NCBI RefSeq assembly: GCF_015223355.1
Contig: NZ_JADFFK010000024.1
Coordinates: forward strand, 20,839-84,838
Length of the DNA: 64,000 nucleotides
DNA from: Salipiger mangrovisoli
GTDB taxonomy: Bacteria > Pseudomonadota > Alphaproteobacteria > Rhodobacterales > Rhodobacteraceae
Direction of reading: 5' to 3'
Shown piece after piece: positions 8,260-16,313 of this stretch. A program made the translations under genes and the position numbers. A model generated the notes under the pieces. That model had not been told where the DNA came from. It worked only from the letters and a program-made list of their open reading frames with translations, and did not search any database. Position 1 is the first letter of the stretch; each line of letters opens with the position of its first letter.

Positions 8260-9352
8260 ACAGCAGCACCGCCGTCCCCAGCCCGCCCGCCGCCGCGATG
8301 GTGGCAAGCCCGGTGCCGCCGCGCGCCGACAGCGCGTGGAACAGCCGCACCGCGTTGATCGCGCCCGAGGCCCCCACCGGGTGCCCGCGCGCCAGCCCGC
8401 CGCCGCCGGGGTTGACGATCCCCGGATCGATCCCGGCCCCGCGCACGCAGGCGATCGCCTGCACCGCATAGGCCTCCATCACCTCGGCGACGCTCAGATC
8501 CGCCGCGCCCAGCCCCTGCCGTTGCAGCAGCGTCCGGATCGCCGCCACCGGCGCAAGGCCGGGCCGGTCGGGCCGCCCGCCCAGCGTCAGCCCGCCGCGC
8601 CAGCCAAGCCCGTCCCGCCCGAGCCGCGCCGCCACCCGCTCCGAGACGAGGATGCAGATCGCCGCCCCATCCGCCGCCACGGCGGCGTTTGCGGCGGTGA
8701 TCGCGCCCGACAGCACCGGCGCCCGCGCCGCCAGCCGCGGCGACACCGCGCGGCTGAAGGCATCGCGCTCCAGCCCCGCCAGCGGCACGATCTCGGCCGA
8801 GAGCTCGGCGGCCAGCGCCTTGCGGTGGCTCTCGATGGCCCAGGCGTCCTGCTCTGCCCGCGCGATGCCGCCCTCGGCCCCCAGCGCCTCGGCGGCGACG
8901 TCCATCTCCGGGTCGAGCTCGGGCCAGGGGGTGAAGGGCGGGCGGTCATAGGCGGTGGCCGCACCGCCCTCGGGATCGCTGCGCAGCCGCAGCGGCCGGC
9001 GCGAGTAGGATTCGACCCCGCCCGCCGCCACCACCTCGGCCTGCCCCGAGGCGATCATCGCCGCGCCGACCACCAGCGCATCCAGCCCGCCGCAGCATTG
9101 CCGGTCAATGGTCAGCCCGGCCACCCGCTCGGGCAGCCCCGCCGCCAGCGCCACCAGCCGCGCCGGGTTGCCGCCCGCGCCGAGCGCATTGCCCAGCACC
9201 AGCTCGTCGACCTCGCCGGGCTCCAGCCCCGCCGCCGCCAGCGCCGCCCGCAATACCGGGGCCGCCAGATCGGGGATCTCCAGCCGCGACAGCGCCCCGC
9301 CGCGCGGCGCGACGGGCGAGCGCAGCGCCGAGAGGAGCCGCACCCCGCTCAC
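8252..9352 (-). CDS. Thiolase-like protein with a degraded active site
   Basis: 366-residue thiolase-fold protein. The nucleophile region is present (IDRQCCGGLDAL, C86 at the catalytic position), and so is the histidine loop (GGGLARGHPVGASG, H324). Two canonical residues are not: the NEAFA motif reads MEAYA (M292 in place of Asn), and the C-terminal CxG cysteine is Ala353 (ATIAAAGGLG). A Claisen condensation or thiolysis reaction with the usual two-cysteine chemistry is therefore doubtful. Start is GTG 9352, overlapping the stop of the ligase gene as GTGA, which implies translational coupling. The pair resembles the Bacillus subtilis yhfT/yhfS arrangement next to a bioY gene. Confidence 0.85.
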   Translation of the reverse strand: MSGVRLLSALRSPVAPRGGALSRLEIPDLAAPVLRAALAAAGLEPGEVDELVLGNALGAGGNPARLVALAAGLPERVAGLTIDRQCCGGLDALVVGAAMIASGQAEVVAAGGVESYSRRPLRLRSDPEGGAATAYDRPPFTPWPELDPEMDVAAEALGAEGGIARAEQDAWAIESHRKALAAELSAEIVPLAGLERDAFSRAVSPRLAARAPVLSGAITAANAAVAADGAAICILVSERVAARLGRDGLGWRGGLTLGGRPDRPGLAPVAAIRTLLQRQGLGAADLSVAEVMEAYAVQAIACVRGAGIDPGIVNPGGGGLARGHPVGASGAINAVRLFHALSARGGTGLATIAAAGGLGTAVLLSS

Positions 9353-10503
9353 GCCTCCGCCTCCAGCCAAAGCCCGATCGCGCGCAAATCCGGCTTGCCG
9401 GAGACGGTCAGCGGGAAATCCGCCATGCCGAGAACCCGGCGCGGCGCGGCCAGCGGGCCGAAGGCGGCGCGGCCAAGTGCCAGCAGCCGCTGCGAGCGCG
9501 CCGCGTCGCAGGGCCCGGCGATCACCGCCACCAGCTGCACCCCCCGGCGCGGGTCCGGAAGGGGCAGCACGGCGCAATGCGCCACCTCGGGATCGGCGAG
9601 CAGCAGCGCCTCGATGTCCTCGGGAAAGACGTTCTGATCGGCGATGGTCACCATGCGCGAGCGCCGCCCGGCGACGCTCAGGACCCCCTCGGCATCCAGC
9701 CGCCCCATCTCGCCCACGGTCAGGAACCCGTCCCGCCAGCGCGTGTCGGCGCTGGAGCCCTCGGCGTAGCCCTCGAAAAGATAGGGGCTGCGCACCCAGA
9801 TCTCGCCGAAGCCCCCTTCGGGCGCGTCGATGCGGATCTCGACGCCCGGATAGGCCCGGCCCACCGCCCCCTCGGGCGTCAAGGCATCGCCCCAGGCGAT
9901 GAAGCTGGTCTCGGCGGCGCCGTAGAATTCGCGCAGCTCGGCCCGCGGGCAGAGCGCCGCCAGCCGCGCCCGCAGCCCCTCGGGCATCCGCCCGCCGCCG
10001 CAGAGGATGTGCCGCAGCGACGGCAGCCCCTGCCCCGCCTCGCAGAGCAGGCGCAACTGGGTGGGCGTGGCGTAGAGCAGCGTCGCCGCCGTCTCGCGCA
10101 GCGCCGCCGCCTGCCGCGCCGGGCGCTGCCCGCCGAGGCACAGCAGATCTGCCCCCAGCCAGGCCGCCTCGGCAATGGCGTAGAGCGCCAGCGAATGCTG
10201 CGGCGCGCCCAGAACCGCGCAGGTGTCGCGCGGGGTGATCCCGAGCGCCGCGGCATTGACCTCGAAGCTGGCGATCCACGAGCCATGGCTGCGGCGGATC
10301 GCCTTGGCCGCGCCGGTGGTCCCCGACGAGCGGCTCTGCATCAGCCCGCGCCGCGCGCCCGGCAGCGGTGTCACCCCCTCGGGGCCGATGGTGAAGCCGG
10401 CCCCGGCCGCCAGCGCCGCGCGCAGGTCGCGCAGCACCGGGTCCGGCGGCGCGGCGCGCAGCAGGCGGCAGTCGGGATGCCAATGGAAAACGGCGTCACT
10501 CAT
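9349..10503 (-). CDS. Short acyl-CoA ligase (AMP-binding family)
   Basis: ATP-dependent acyl/aryl-CoA synthetase family member of 384 residues, clearly shorter than the usual 500-560 because much of the N-terminal subdomain is missing. The P-loop is QSRSSGTTGAAKAI (56-69), A5 is REFYGAAETS, and the C-terminal hinge and lysine motif is present as FPLTVSGKPDLRAI. It lies first in a two-gene unit with the thiolase-like gene and is convergent with bioMNY. By analogy with yhfUTS in Bacillus, where BirA controls bioY with a ligase and a thiolase, a role in making or salvaging pimeloyl-type biotin precursors can be proposed. That is inference from context. Confidence 0.85.
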   Translation of the reverse strand: MSDAVFHWHPDCRLLRAAPPDPVLRDLRAALAAGAGFTIGPEGVTPLPGARRGLMQSRSSGTTGAAKAIRRSHGSWIASFEVNAAALGITPRDTCAVLGAPQHSLALYAIAEAAWLGADLLCLGGQRPARQAAALRETAATLLYATPTQLRLLCEAGQGLPSLRHILCGGGRMPEGLRARLAALCPRAELREFYGAAETSFIAWGDALTPEGAVGRAYPGVEIRIDAPEGGFGEIWVRSPYLFEGYAEGSSADTRWRDGFLTVGEMGRLDAEGVLSVAGRRSRMVTIADQNVFPEDIEALLLADPEVAHCAVLPLPDPRRGVQLVAVIAGPCDAARSQRLLALGRAAFGPLAAPRRVLGMADFPLTVSGKPDLRAIGLWLEAEA

Positions 10504-10596
10504 CAGGACAGGCCCCTCCGGATACGCGGCTCGCCGCCCTTTTCGCCGATGCCGCGGCGCAACGCAAAGCCGATCGGGGCGGGTCGTTCTTCTAGG

Positions 10597-10662
10597 ATCA
10601 AATATCCCGGGGGACGCCGCGCAGCGGCGGGGGGCAGAGCCCCCGCAGCCCGGCGCCCGGGG
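10597..10662. repeat. Rhodobacterales-type end-of-gene intergenic element with hairpin
   Basis: The gap between the ligase and helicase genes contains ATCAAATATCCCGGGGG followed by a G+C-rich hairpin, GGGGGC (10630-10635) and GCCCCC (10639-10644). From general knowledge this pattern recurs between genes in Rhodobacterales genomes. Only one copy was noticed in this window. It lies at the 3' end of the helicase gene and may act as its terminator. Confidence 0.45.
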
Positions 10663-12768
10663 TCAGCCCCACATGTCGCGCATCTGCGCGGCGATGTCGA
10701 TCCGCCCCGGCGCCGGGGCCGCGCCGCCGCCCTGCGGGGCGGGCGACCAGTGGCTGCTGTCGAAATGCCCGAGCAGCTCGCGCGGGATGAAGCGGGTGCG
10801 CGTGGCGTAGACATGGCGGTCGCCGCCGCGGCTCTGCTGGGTGACGTAGAAGCGCAGCGGCAGCCCCAGCGTCAGCCGGTCCTTGGCGCGGGTCATGGCG
10901 ACGTAGAGCAGGCGCCGCTCCTCCTCCAGCTCCGGGGTCGATCCGGTGCCGAGATCCGAGGGGATGCAGCCGTCGACCGCGTTGAGCAGGTAGACCGATT
11001 TCCACTCCTGCCCCTTGGCGGAATGGATGGTCGAGAGGATCAGGTAGTCCTCGTCCTTCAGCGGCACGCCGGATCGGTCCGAGGTGGCGTCGGGCGGATC
11101 GAGCGTCAGCTCGGTGAGGAAGGCCTCGGCCGAAGGGTAGCCCATGGCGATCTGCTCCAGTTGCAGCAGGTCGTCGCGGCGGGTGTCGGCGTCTTCGTGG
11201 ATGCGCGTCAGGTGCGGCTCGTACCACGCGCGCGCCAGCCCGATGGCGGCGGGCCAGGGCGCGCGGGTGGTCATCGCGGCGACGAAGGCAGGCCAGTCGG
11301 CCTCGGCCTTGGCGGGGGGCGCGACGTCGTTCAGCGCCGCGGCGGGATCGGGCGAGAGGTCGAGCGCATTCAGGATGTTGGCCGCCGACTTCGGCCCGAT
11401 GCCGGGAATGAGCTGCAGCACCCGGAAGCCCGCCACCCGGTCGCGCGGGTTGCGCGCGAGCCGCAGCACCGACAGCAGGTCCTTCACGTGGGCGCTGTCG
11501 AGGAATTTCAGCCCGCCGAATTTCACGTAGGGCACGTTGCGGCGGGTCAGCTCGGCCTCGAGCTGCACCGAGTGGCTGGAGGTGCGGAACAGCACCGCCT
11601 GCTGCTTGAGCGTGGTGCCGGTCTCGCGGTCCTCGAGGATGCGGCCGACGATGTAGCGCGCCTGGTCGGCCTCGGTGTTGACCGTCACCAGCCGCGGCTT
11701 CTCGGCCGAGGCGCGGGTGGTCCAGAGGTTCTTGGTGAAGCGCTCGCGCGCCTGCCCGATCACCGCGTTGGCGGCGTCCAGTATCGGCGCGGTCGAGCGG
11801 TAGTTGCGGTCGAGCGTGATGACATCGGCGGGCGGCGCGAAGGCGGCGGGGAAGTCGAGGATGTTGCGCACCGTGGCGGCGCGGAAAGCGTAGATCGACT
11901 GCGCGTCGTCGCCGACCACCGTGAGCCCGCGCCCGTCCGGCTTCAGCGCCATCAGGATGCGCGCCTGAAGGCGGTTGGTGTCCTGGTATTCGTCGATCAG
12001 CACGTGGTCCCAGGCGCTGCCGATATGGGCGGCGAACTCGGCGTCCGACATGACCTGCGCCCAGGCCAGCAGCAGGTCGTCGTAATCGAGCACGTTCTGC
12101 TCCTGCTTGGCGCGCACATAGGCGCCGAAGAGCTGTCTCAGCTCCGCCTCCCACATGGCGCACCAGGGGAAGTGGTCGCGCAGCACCTCGTCCAGCGGCT
12201 CGCCGGCGTTGACCGCGCGGGAATAGATCGACAGGCAGGTGCCCTTGGCCGGGAAGCGCTTCTCGGTGGCCGAGAACCCCAGCGCGTTGCGGCAGAGGTT
12301 CATCAGGTCGGCGCTGTCCTCGCGGTCGTGGATCGAGAACTCGGGGTTCAGCCCGATGGCCGGCGCGTGCTCGCGCAGCAGCCGCGCGCCGATGGCGTGG
12401 AAGGTGCCGGCCCATGTGAGCGCCTCGGCGACGATGCCGGTGCCCATGGCGCGGGTGGTGATCGTCTCGACACGGCGGGTCAGCTCGGACGCGGCGCGGC
12501 GCGAGAAGGTCATCAGCAGGATGCGCTGCGGATCGGCGCCGTTCATCAGCAGCTGCGCCACGCGGTGCGCCAGCGTGCTGGTCTTGCCCGAGCCCGCCCC
12601 GGCGATCACCAAGAGCGGCCCGGCCGGCGACGCATCGCCGGCGCTGATGCCGAAGGTGGCGGCGGCGCGCTGGTTGTCGTTCAGCGCCGCGAGAGGGTCC
12701 GTCTGCGCCGCGCCCGCGCCCGGCTGGAGATCCGTCGCCGGACCTGTGCTGAGGTCTGCCTGTGTCAT
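10663..12768 (-). CDS. UvrD/PcrA-type superfamily I DNA helicase
   Basis: ATP-dependent 3'-5' DNA helicase with all expected motifs in order: Q motif and Walker A (LNDNQRAAATFG ... IAGAGSGKTSTL), Ia (LLMTFSRRAASELTRR), II (LIDEYQDTN), III (VVGDDAQSIYAFRAA), IV (LDRNYRST), V (ILSTIHSAKGQEW) and VI (LLYVAMTRAKDRLTLG). The frame extends to ATG 12831, but the ATG at 12768 (MTQADLST) has AGGATCGGG upstream and seems more likely, giving 701 residues. Its role would be repair or replication-fork processing. Its genetic neighbours are unrelated, so it is probably expressed alone. Confidence 0.92.
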   Translation of the reverse strand: MTQADLSTGPATDLQPGAGAAQTDPLAALNDNQRAAATFGISAGDASPAGPLLVIAGAGSGKTSTLAHRVAQLLMNGADPQRILLMTFSRRAASELTRRVETITTRAMGTGIVAEALTWAGTFHAIGARLLREHAPAIGLNPEFSIHDREDSADLMNLCRNALGFSATEKRFPAKGTCLSIYSRAVNAGEPLDEVLRDHFPWCAMWEAELRQLFGAYVRAKQEQNVLDYDDLLLAWAQVMSDAEFAAHIGSAWDHVLIDEYQDTNRLQARILMALKPDGRGLTVVGDDAQSIYAFRAATVRNILDFPAAFAPPADVITLDRNYRSTAPILDAANAVIGQARERFTKNLWTTRASAEKPRLVTVNTEADQARYIVGRILEDRETGTTLKQQAVLFRTSSHSVQLEAELTRRNVPYVKFGGLKFLDSAHVKDLLSVLRLARNPRDRVAGFRVLQLIPGIGPKSAANILNALDLSPDPAAALNDVAPPAKAEADWPAFVAAMTTRAPWPAAIGLARAWYEPHLTRIHEDADTRRDDLLQLEQIAMGYPSAEAFLTELTLDPPDATSDRSGVPLKDEDYLILSTIHSAKGQEWKSVYLLNAVDGCIPSDLGTGSTPELEEERRLLYVAMTRAKDRLTLGLPLRFYVTQQSRGGDRHVYATRTRFIPRELLGHFDSSHWSPAPQGGGAAPAPGRIDIAAQMRDMWG

Positions 12769-12909
12769 CTGCTGCCCGATCCTGCCCTGCGGCATGTTCT
12801 GATCGGGCCGAGCATAGCCGAGAAGGAACATAATGGGAACGCCGATCTGCCGCGCCGTGGCGTCCCGCCGCCGCCGGATGACGTGGCCGGATGACGTGGC
12901 AGGGGGCGG

Positions 12910-14556
12910 CTAGGGCCGCCCCACCGGCGACAGGCTGTCGAAGGGCTTGCCGGTCACCTCCTCGTATTCCTGCGCGTCCCAGAAGCCGATGAGGATGCCG
13001 GTCTCGGCCGCCTTCTTCTGCCGCGCCAGAACCGTCGGCGTTGCGGTGATCCGCGTGTGGTGCCGCCGCGCCCAGTCGAGCAGCGCCGCCTCCATCCGCG
13101 CGCGCACCGAGGCATGGTCTGCCGCCTGCGACGCCCCGAGGTCCGTCAACTCGTCCGGGTCGGTCTCCAGGTCGAACAGCACCGGGCGGAACCCCTCGCA
13201 GCGGATGTATTTCCAGCGCCCGTCGCAGATCATCACCGTATGCGCGTCTTCCTGCGGCTGGTTCAGGCTGCGGGCCATGTCGGACCAGTGGTAGTCGTGC
13301 TCGCTGATCACGTAGCGGCGCGCGAAGCCCCCGGTGCCGTGCAGGATCGGGGTGAGGTCGCGGCCCTCGATCACATGCGGCTTGGGCGCGCAGCCAACGG
13401 CGGCCATGAAGGTCGGCGCGAGGTCGATCATCTCGACCAGCGCATCCGAGACCAGTCCGCGCGTGCCCTCTGCCTCGGGGCGCGGATCGGCGATGATCAG
13501 CGGCACCTTCACCGCCATCTCGTGGTAGAAATCCTTGTCCCCCATCCAGTGGTCGCCCATGTAGTCGCCGTGGTCCGAGGTGAAGGCGACGATGGTGTTC
13601 TCGCTCAGTCCCTGCGCGTCCATCCAGGCGAAGAGCCGCCCGAGGTTGTCGTCGAGCTGCTTGATGAGCCCCATGTAGGCGGGGATCACGTGCTCTCGGA
13701 CGTGATCGCGCGAGAAGCTCTTGCAGACCCGCGCCGCGTGGTAGGCGCGCAGCAGCGGGTGATCGGTCTCGCGTTCGGCCCCGGAGCGGACCGGCGGCAG
13801 GATGTGACTTTCGTCGTACATGTCGTGGTAGGGCGCGGGCACGATGTAGGGCCAATGCGGCTTGATATAGGACAGGTGGCACACCCAGGGGCGCCCGTCC
13901 GCCTGCGCCGCGCGCATGAAGTCCATCGCCCGGTCGGTCATATAGGCGGTTTCCGAGTGCTCCTCGGGGACATTCGCCGCGAGCCGCGAGTTCTTCAGCA
14001 GCCAGGCCGAGAGCAGCTCGCCGTCCGCGTCGAGCCCCGAGTTGGCAAAATCCTCCCAGGGGTTTTCGGAGGCGTAGCCCTGCGCCACGAGGTAATCGTC
14101 ATAGGCCGACCAGTTCTGCCGCGCGCTGTCGGGGTGCAGCCCGTCGTCGCGCTCGAAAGGCTCGAAGCCGCATTCCGAGACCCGCACGCCGATCTCGCTT
14201 GTCGGGTCGATCCCCAGCCACGCCATGCCCTCGGCATCGGCGGTCATATGGGTCTTGCCGACCAGCACCGCGCGGGCACCGACCTCGCGCAGGTGATCGC
14301 CGAGCGTCGGCTCGCCGACCCGCAGCGGCATGCCGTTCCAGGTCGAGCCGTGGCTGCGCACGTAGCGCCCGGTATAGGCCGACATGCGCGACGGGCCGCA
14401 GACCGGCGACTGCACGTAGGCATTTGTGAAGCGCACGCCGCGCGCCGCCAGCGCATCGATATGCGGCGTGTGCAGATGCGGGTGGCCGGCGCAGCTGAGG
14501 TAGTCGAAGCGGAGCTGGTCCGCCATGATCCACAGAACGTTGGGTGGGGTTGTCAC
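12910..14556 (-). CDS. Formylglycine-dependent sulfatase / phosphonate monoester hydrolase-like
   Basis: 548-residue alkaline-phosphatase-superfamily hydrolase with no signal peptide, so probably cytoplasmic. N-terminal metal region NVLWIMADQLRFDYL, formylglycine site C53 (PVCGPSRMSAYTGR), GKTHM near residue 108, and the later metal pair in FTSDHGDYMGDHW. Absence of a leader and the C-terminal extension make choline-sulfatase or phosphonate monoester hydrolase relatives plausible. Start is GTG 14556, overlapping the marR stop as GTGA, with AAGGAGGAG upstream. Co-transcription with the MarR gene and divergence from a TAXI-TRAP transporter suggest one module for import and hydrolysis of a small sulfate or phosphonate ester. 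Confidence 0.85.
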   Translation of the reverse strand: MTTPPNVLWIMADQLRFDYLSCAGHPHLHTPHIDALAARGVRFTNAYVQSPVCGPSRMSAYTGRYVRSHGSTWNGMPLRVGEPTLGDHLREVGARAVLVGKTHMTADAEGMAWLGIDPTSEIGVRVSECGFEPFERDDGLHPDSARQNWSAYDDYLVAQGYASENPWEDFANSGLDADGELLSAWLLKNSRLAANVPEEHSETAYMTDRAMDFMRAAQADGRPWVCHLSYIKPHWPYIVPAPYHDMYDESHILPPVRSGAERETDHPLLRAYHAARVCKSFSRDHVREHVIPAYMGLIKQLDDNLGRLFAWMDAQGLSENTIVAFTSDHGDYMGDHWMGDKDFYHEMAVKVPLIIADPRPEAEGTRGLVSDALVEMIDLAPTFMAAVGCAPKPHVIEGRDLTPILHGTGGFARRYVISEHDYHWSDMARSLNQPQEDAHTVMICDGRWKYIRCEGFRPVLFDLETDPDELTDLGASQAADHASVRARMEAALLDWARRHHTRITATPTVLARQKKAAETGILIGFWDAQEYEEVTGKPFDSLSPVGRP

Positions 14557-15065
14557 TTGGCTGTCTCCTCCTTCAGCACCTGCTCCACGGGCCTGCGCAG
14601 GAAATCCTCGAAACGGTCGAGAAAGCCCACGAAGACCGCGATCTCCTCCTCCGAGAACACCTCGCGCAGCGCGGCGCGGCGGCGCGCCATCACCGGCGCG
14701 GCCCGGTCGTAGGCGGCGCGGCCCGCCGGGGCGATCTCGACGATGGTCTGCCGCCCGTCGCCCTCGTCCCGGCGCATCGTCACATAGCCCTTGCGGCGCA
14801 TGTCGGGCAGCGCCCGGCTGAGCAGCGAATGGTCCGCGCGCTGGATCGTGGCGAGGTCGCGGATGGTCATCGGGCCGACCTCGTGCAGATCCCACAGCGT
14901 CCGCCATTCGACGATCGACAGGCCGCCGCCGTGCTGCAGGAACTGCTGCCCCTGCATCCGCGAGGCGGCATAGATCGCCGGGAGCCGCGAGAAGAGGTTG
15001 TAATCCTCGCGCGCCTGACGCGCCGCGATGCGCGCTTCGTCCCGTTCCGTCGCTGTCGTCATCAT
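14553..15065 (-). CDS. MarR family transcriptional regulator
   Basis: 170-residue winged-helix regulator. The recognition region is TIRDLATIQRADHSLLSRALPDMRRKGYV and the wing is MRRDEGDGRQTIVEI. Two consecutive ATG codons (15065, 15062) follow AGGAGG; the second is better spaced. The gene overlaps the sulfatase start and faces a TAXI-TRAP transporter across a gap containing a 30-bp near-perfect palindrome (15097-15126), the expected MarR operator. The regulator therefore probably controls itself, the sulfatase and the TRAP genes in response to the transported compound. Confidence 0.9.
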   Translation of the reverse strand: MMTTATERDEARIAARQAREDYNLFSRLPAIYAASRMQGQQFLQHGGGLSIVEWRTLWDLHEVGPMTIRDLATIQRADHSLLSRALPDMRRKGYVTMRRDEGDGRQTIVEIAPAGRAAYDRAAPVMARRRAALREVFSEEEIAVFVGFLDRFEDFLRRPVEQVLKEETAK

Positions 15066-15096
15066 CCGCCTCCTGTTGTGCCGATAAAGCCCGAAT

Positions 15097-15126
15097 AGAT
15101 ATTACGTGACAAGTCATATAATATCT
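15097..15126. promoter_or_regulatory. MarR operator candidate: 30-bp nested palindrome over a -10 box
   Basis: Outer arms AGATATTA (15097-15104) and TAATATCT (15119-15126) enclose inner arms TGAC and GTCA separated by AA. Only the two bases between outer and inner arms and the central AA break perfect symmetry. A TATAAT hexamer (15117-15122) for the rightward TRAP operon lies inside the palindrome, so a bound dimer would block polymerase. Confidence 0.7.
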
Positions 15127-15201
15127 GCGAGCGTTTCCCCATGCCTCCGGAAAATGGGGGCATCCGCCTTTGGAGGAGGGCGGTGACCGAAGGGAGGACC
15201 C

Positions 15202-16257
15202 ATGCTCAAACAGACGCTGATGGGCGGCGTTCTGGCGCTTGCGCCGATGCTCGCCTCGGCCCAGGCCACGCTGACCGCCGAAACCACTACGCCCGGCTCG
15301 ACGCCGCATTACATCGATTCCACGCTCGCTGCGGTGCTCGACAGCGCCGGGGTTGCCACACTGCAGATCACCGAGGGCGCAACGCTGACCAACTCGGTTC
15401 TGGCGGTGGCCGAGGGCCGGCTCGACATGGCCCCCGCGCCGCTGATCCTGCCGTTCCTGCTGTCGCGGGGCATCGGCCCCTACGCCGGGGTCGGCCCGGA
15501 AAAGGGCGCAGAACTGGCCGCGAACCTGCGCGCGATCTTCTTCAACGCCGGTTCGGCGCAGATGCTGGGCTATTTCAACAGCAACCCGATCGAGGACATC
15601 CGCGACATGGCGGGCAAGCGGGTCTGGAACGGCCCGCCGCGCGGCGCGGCGCTGACCTCGGGGCGGGCGATGATCCAGCTGCTGTCGGGGCTCAAGGACG
15701 GCGAGGGCTACGAAGGCATCCAGACCGCCTGGCCCGACACCGTCCCGACGATCACCGGCGGCGGCGTCGATGCCTGGACCATCCCCGAGGGCCTGCCCTC
15801 GGGCCGGCAGATCGCCATCGCCTCGGCCGGCGGCATCACCATCCACGACGTGCCCTCGGACCTGCTCGCCAGCGAGCTCGGCCAGCAGATCATCGCCGCG
15901 CCGGGCCATGCGCCCTATTCGGTGCCGGTCGAGGCCTTCCGCGCCGCCTATGCCGGCAATGACATCACCGTGGTCACCGACGACGACACCTTCGACAGTT
16001 TCGCCACCGCGTTCGGCCAGATGGTCCCGGCGAGTCTCGACGAGGATCTCGTCTACCAGATCACCCGCGCCTACCTCGAGGGCGAGCAGCGGTTCATCAC
16101 CGGCTCTCCGCGCGGGCCCTTCGCGGTGATGAGTTTCGGCGACATCGACGGCACCAGCCAGGGCGCCTGCGGCGCGGTGCAGATCAAGATGCACCCCGGT
16201 GCCATCCGCGCCTTCGAAGAGGCCGGCCACAGCATCGCCGACTGCCTGCGGCCCTGA
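15202..16257 (+). CDS. TAXI family TRAP transporter solute receptor
   Basis: Periplasmic ligand-binding protein (351 residues) of the TAXI class. A signal peptide is visible (MLKQTLMGGVLALAPMLASA) and the mature protein begins QATLTAETTTPGS. It is followed by the fused TRAP permease, the standard TAXI arrangement. The divergent MarR/sulfatase genes suggest a sulfated or phosphonate-like ligand or its product; TAXI ligands are often glutamate or aromatic/organic acids, so this is open. A stem-loop lies just after the stop codon, before the permease. Confidence 0.88.
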   Translation: MLKQTLMGGVLALAPMLASAQATLTAETTTPGSTPHYIDSTLAAVLDSAGVATLQITEGATLTNSVLAVAEGRLDMAPAPLILPFLLSRGIGPYAGVGPEKGAELAANLRAIFFNAGSAQMLGYFNSNPIEDIRDMAGKRVWNGPPRGAALTSGRAMIQLLSGLKDGEGYEGIQTAWPDTVPTITGGGVDAWTIPEGLPSGRQIAIASAGGITIHDVPSDLLASELGQQIIAAPGHAPYSVPVEAFRAAYAGNDITVVTDDDTFDSFATAFGQMVPASLDEDLVYQITRAYLEGEQRFITGSPRGPFAVMSFGDIDGTSQGACGAVQIKMHPGAIRAFEEAGHSIADCLRP

Positions 16258-16273
16258 TCCCGTAACCCCGGCG

Positions 16274-16291
16274 GGACCGCTCCGGCGGTCC
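16274..16291 (+). other. Intercistronic stem-loop between TAXI receptor and permease
   Basis: Arms GGACCGC (16274-16280) and GCGGTCC (16285-16291) with loop TCCG, no T run. It sits 17 bases after the receptor stop. Such hairpins often protect the receptor mRNA and lower downstream expression. Confidence 0.5.
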
Positions 16292-16313
16292 GGCCCGAAC
16301 AACACCCGGTGCC

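Noticed and set aside
9577..12894. 1105-codon plus-strand frame across the ligase and helicase genes
   Set aside because: Arg/Gly/Ala-rich with no domain; the minus strand encodes a complete UvrD helicase and a ligase with all motifs.
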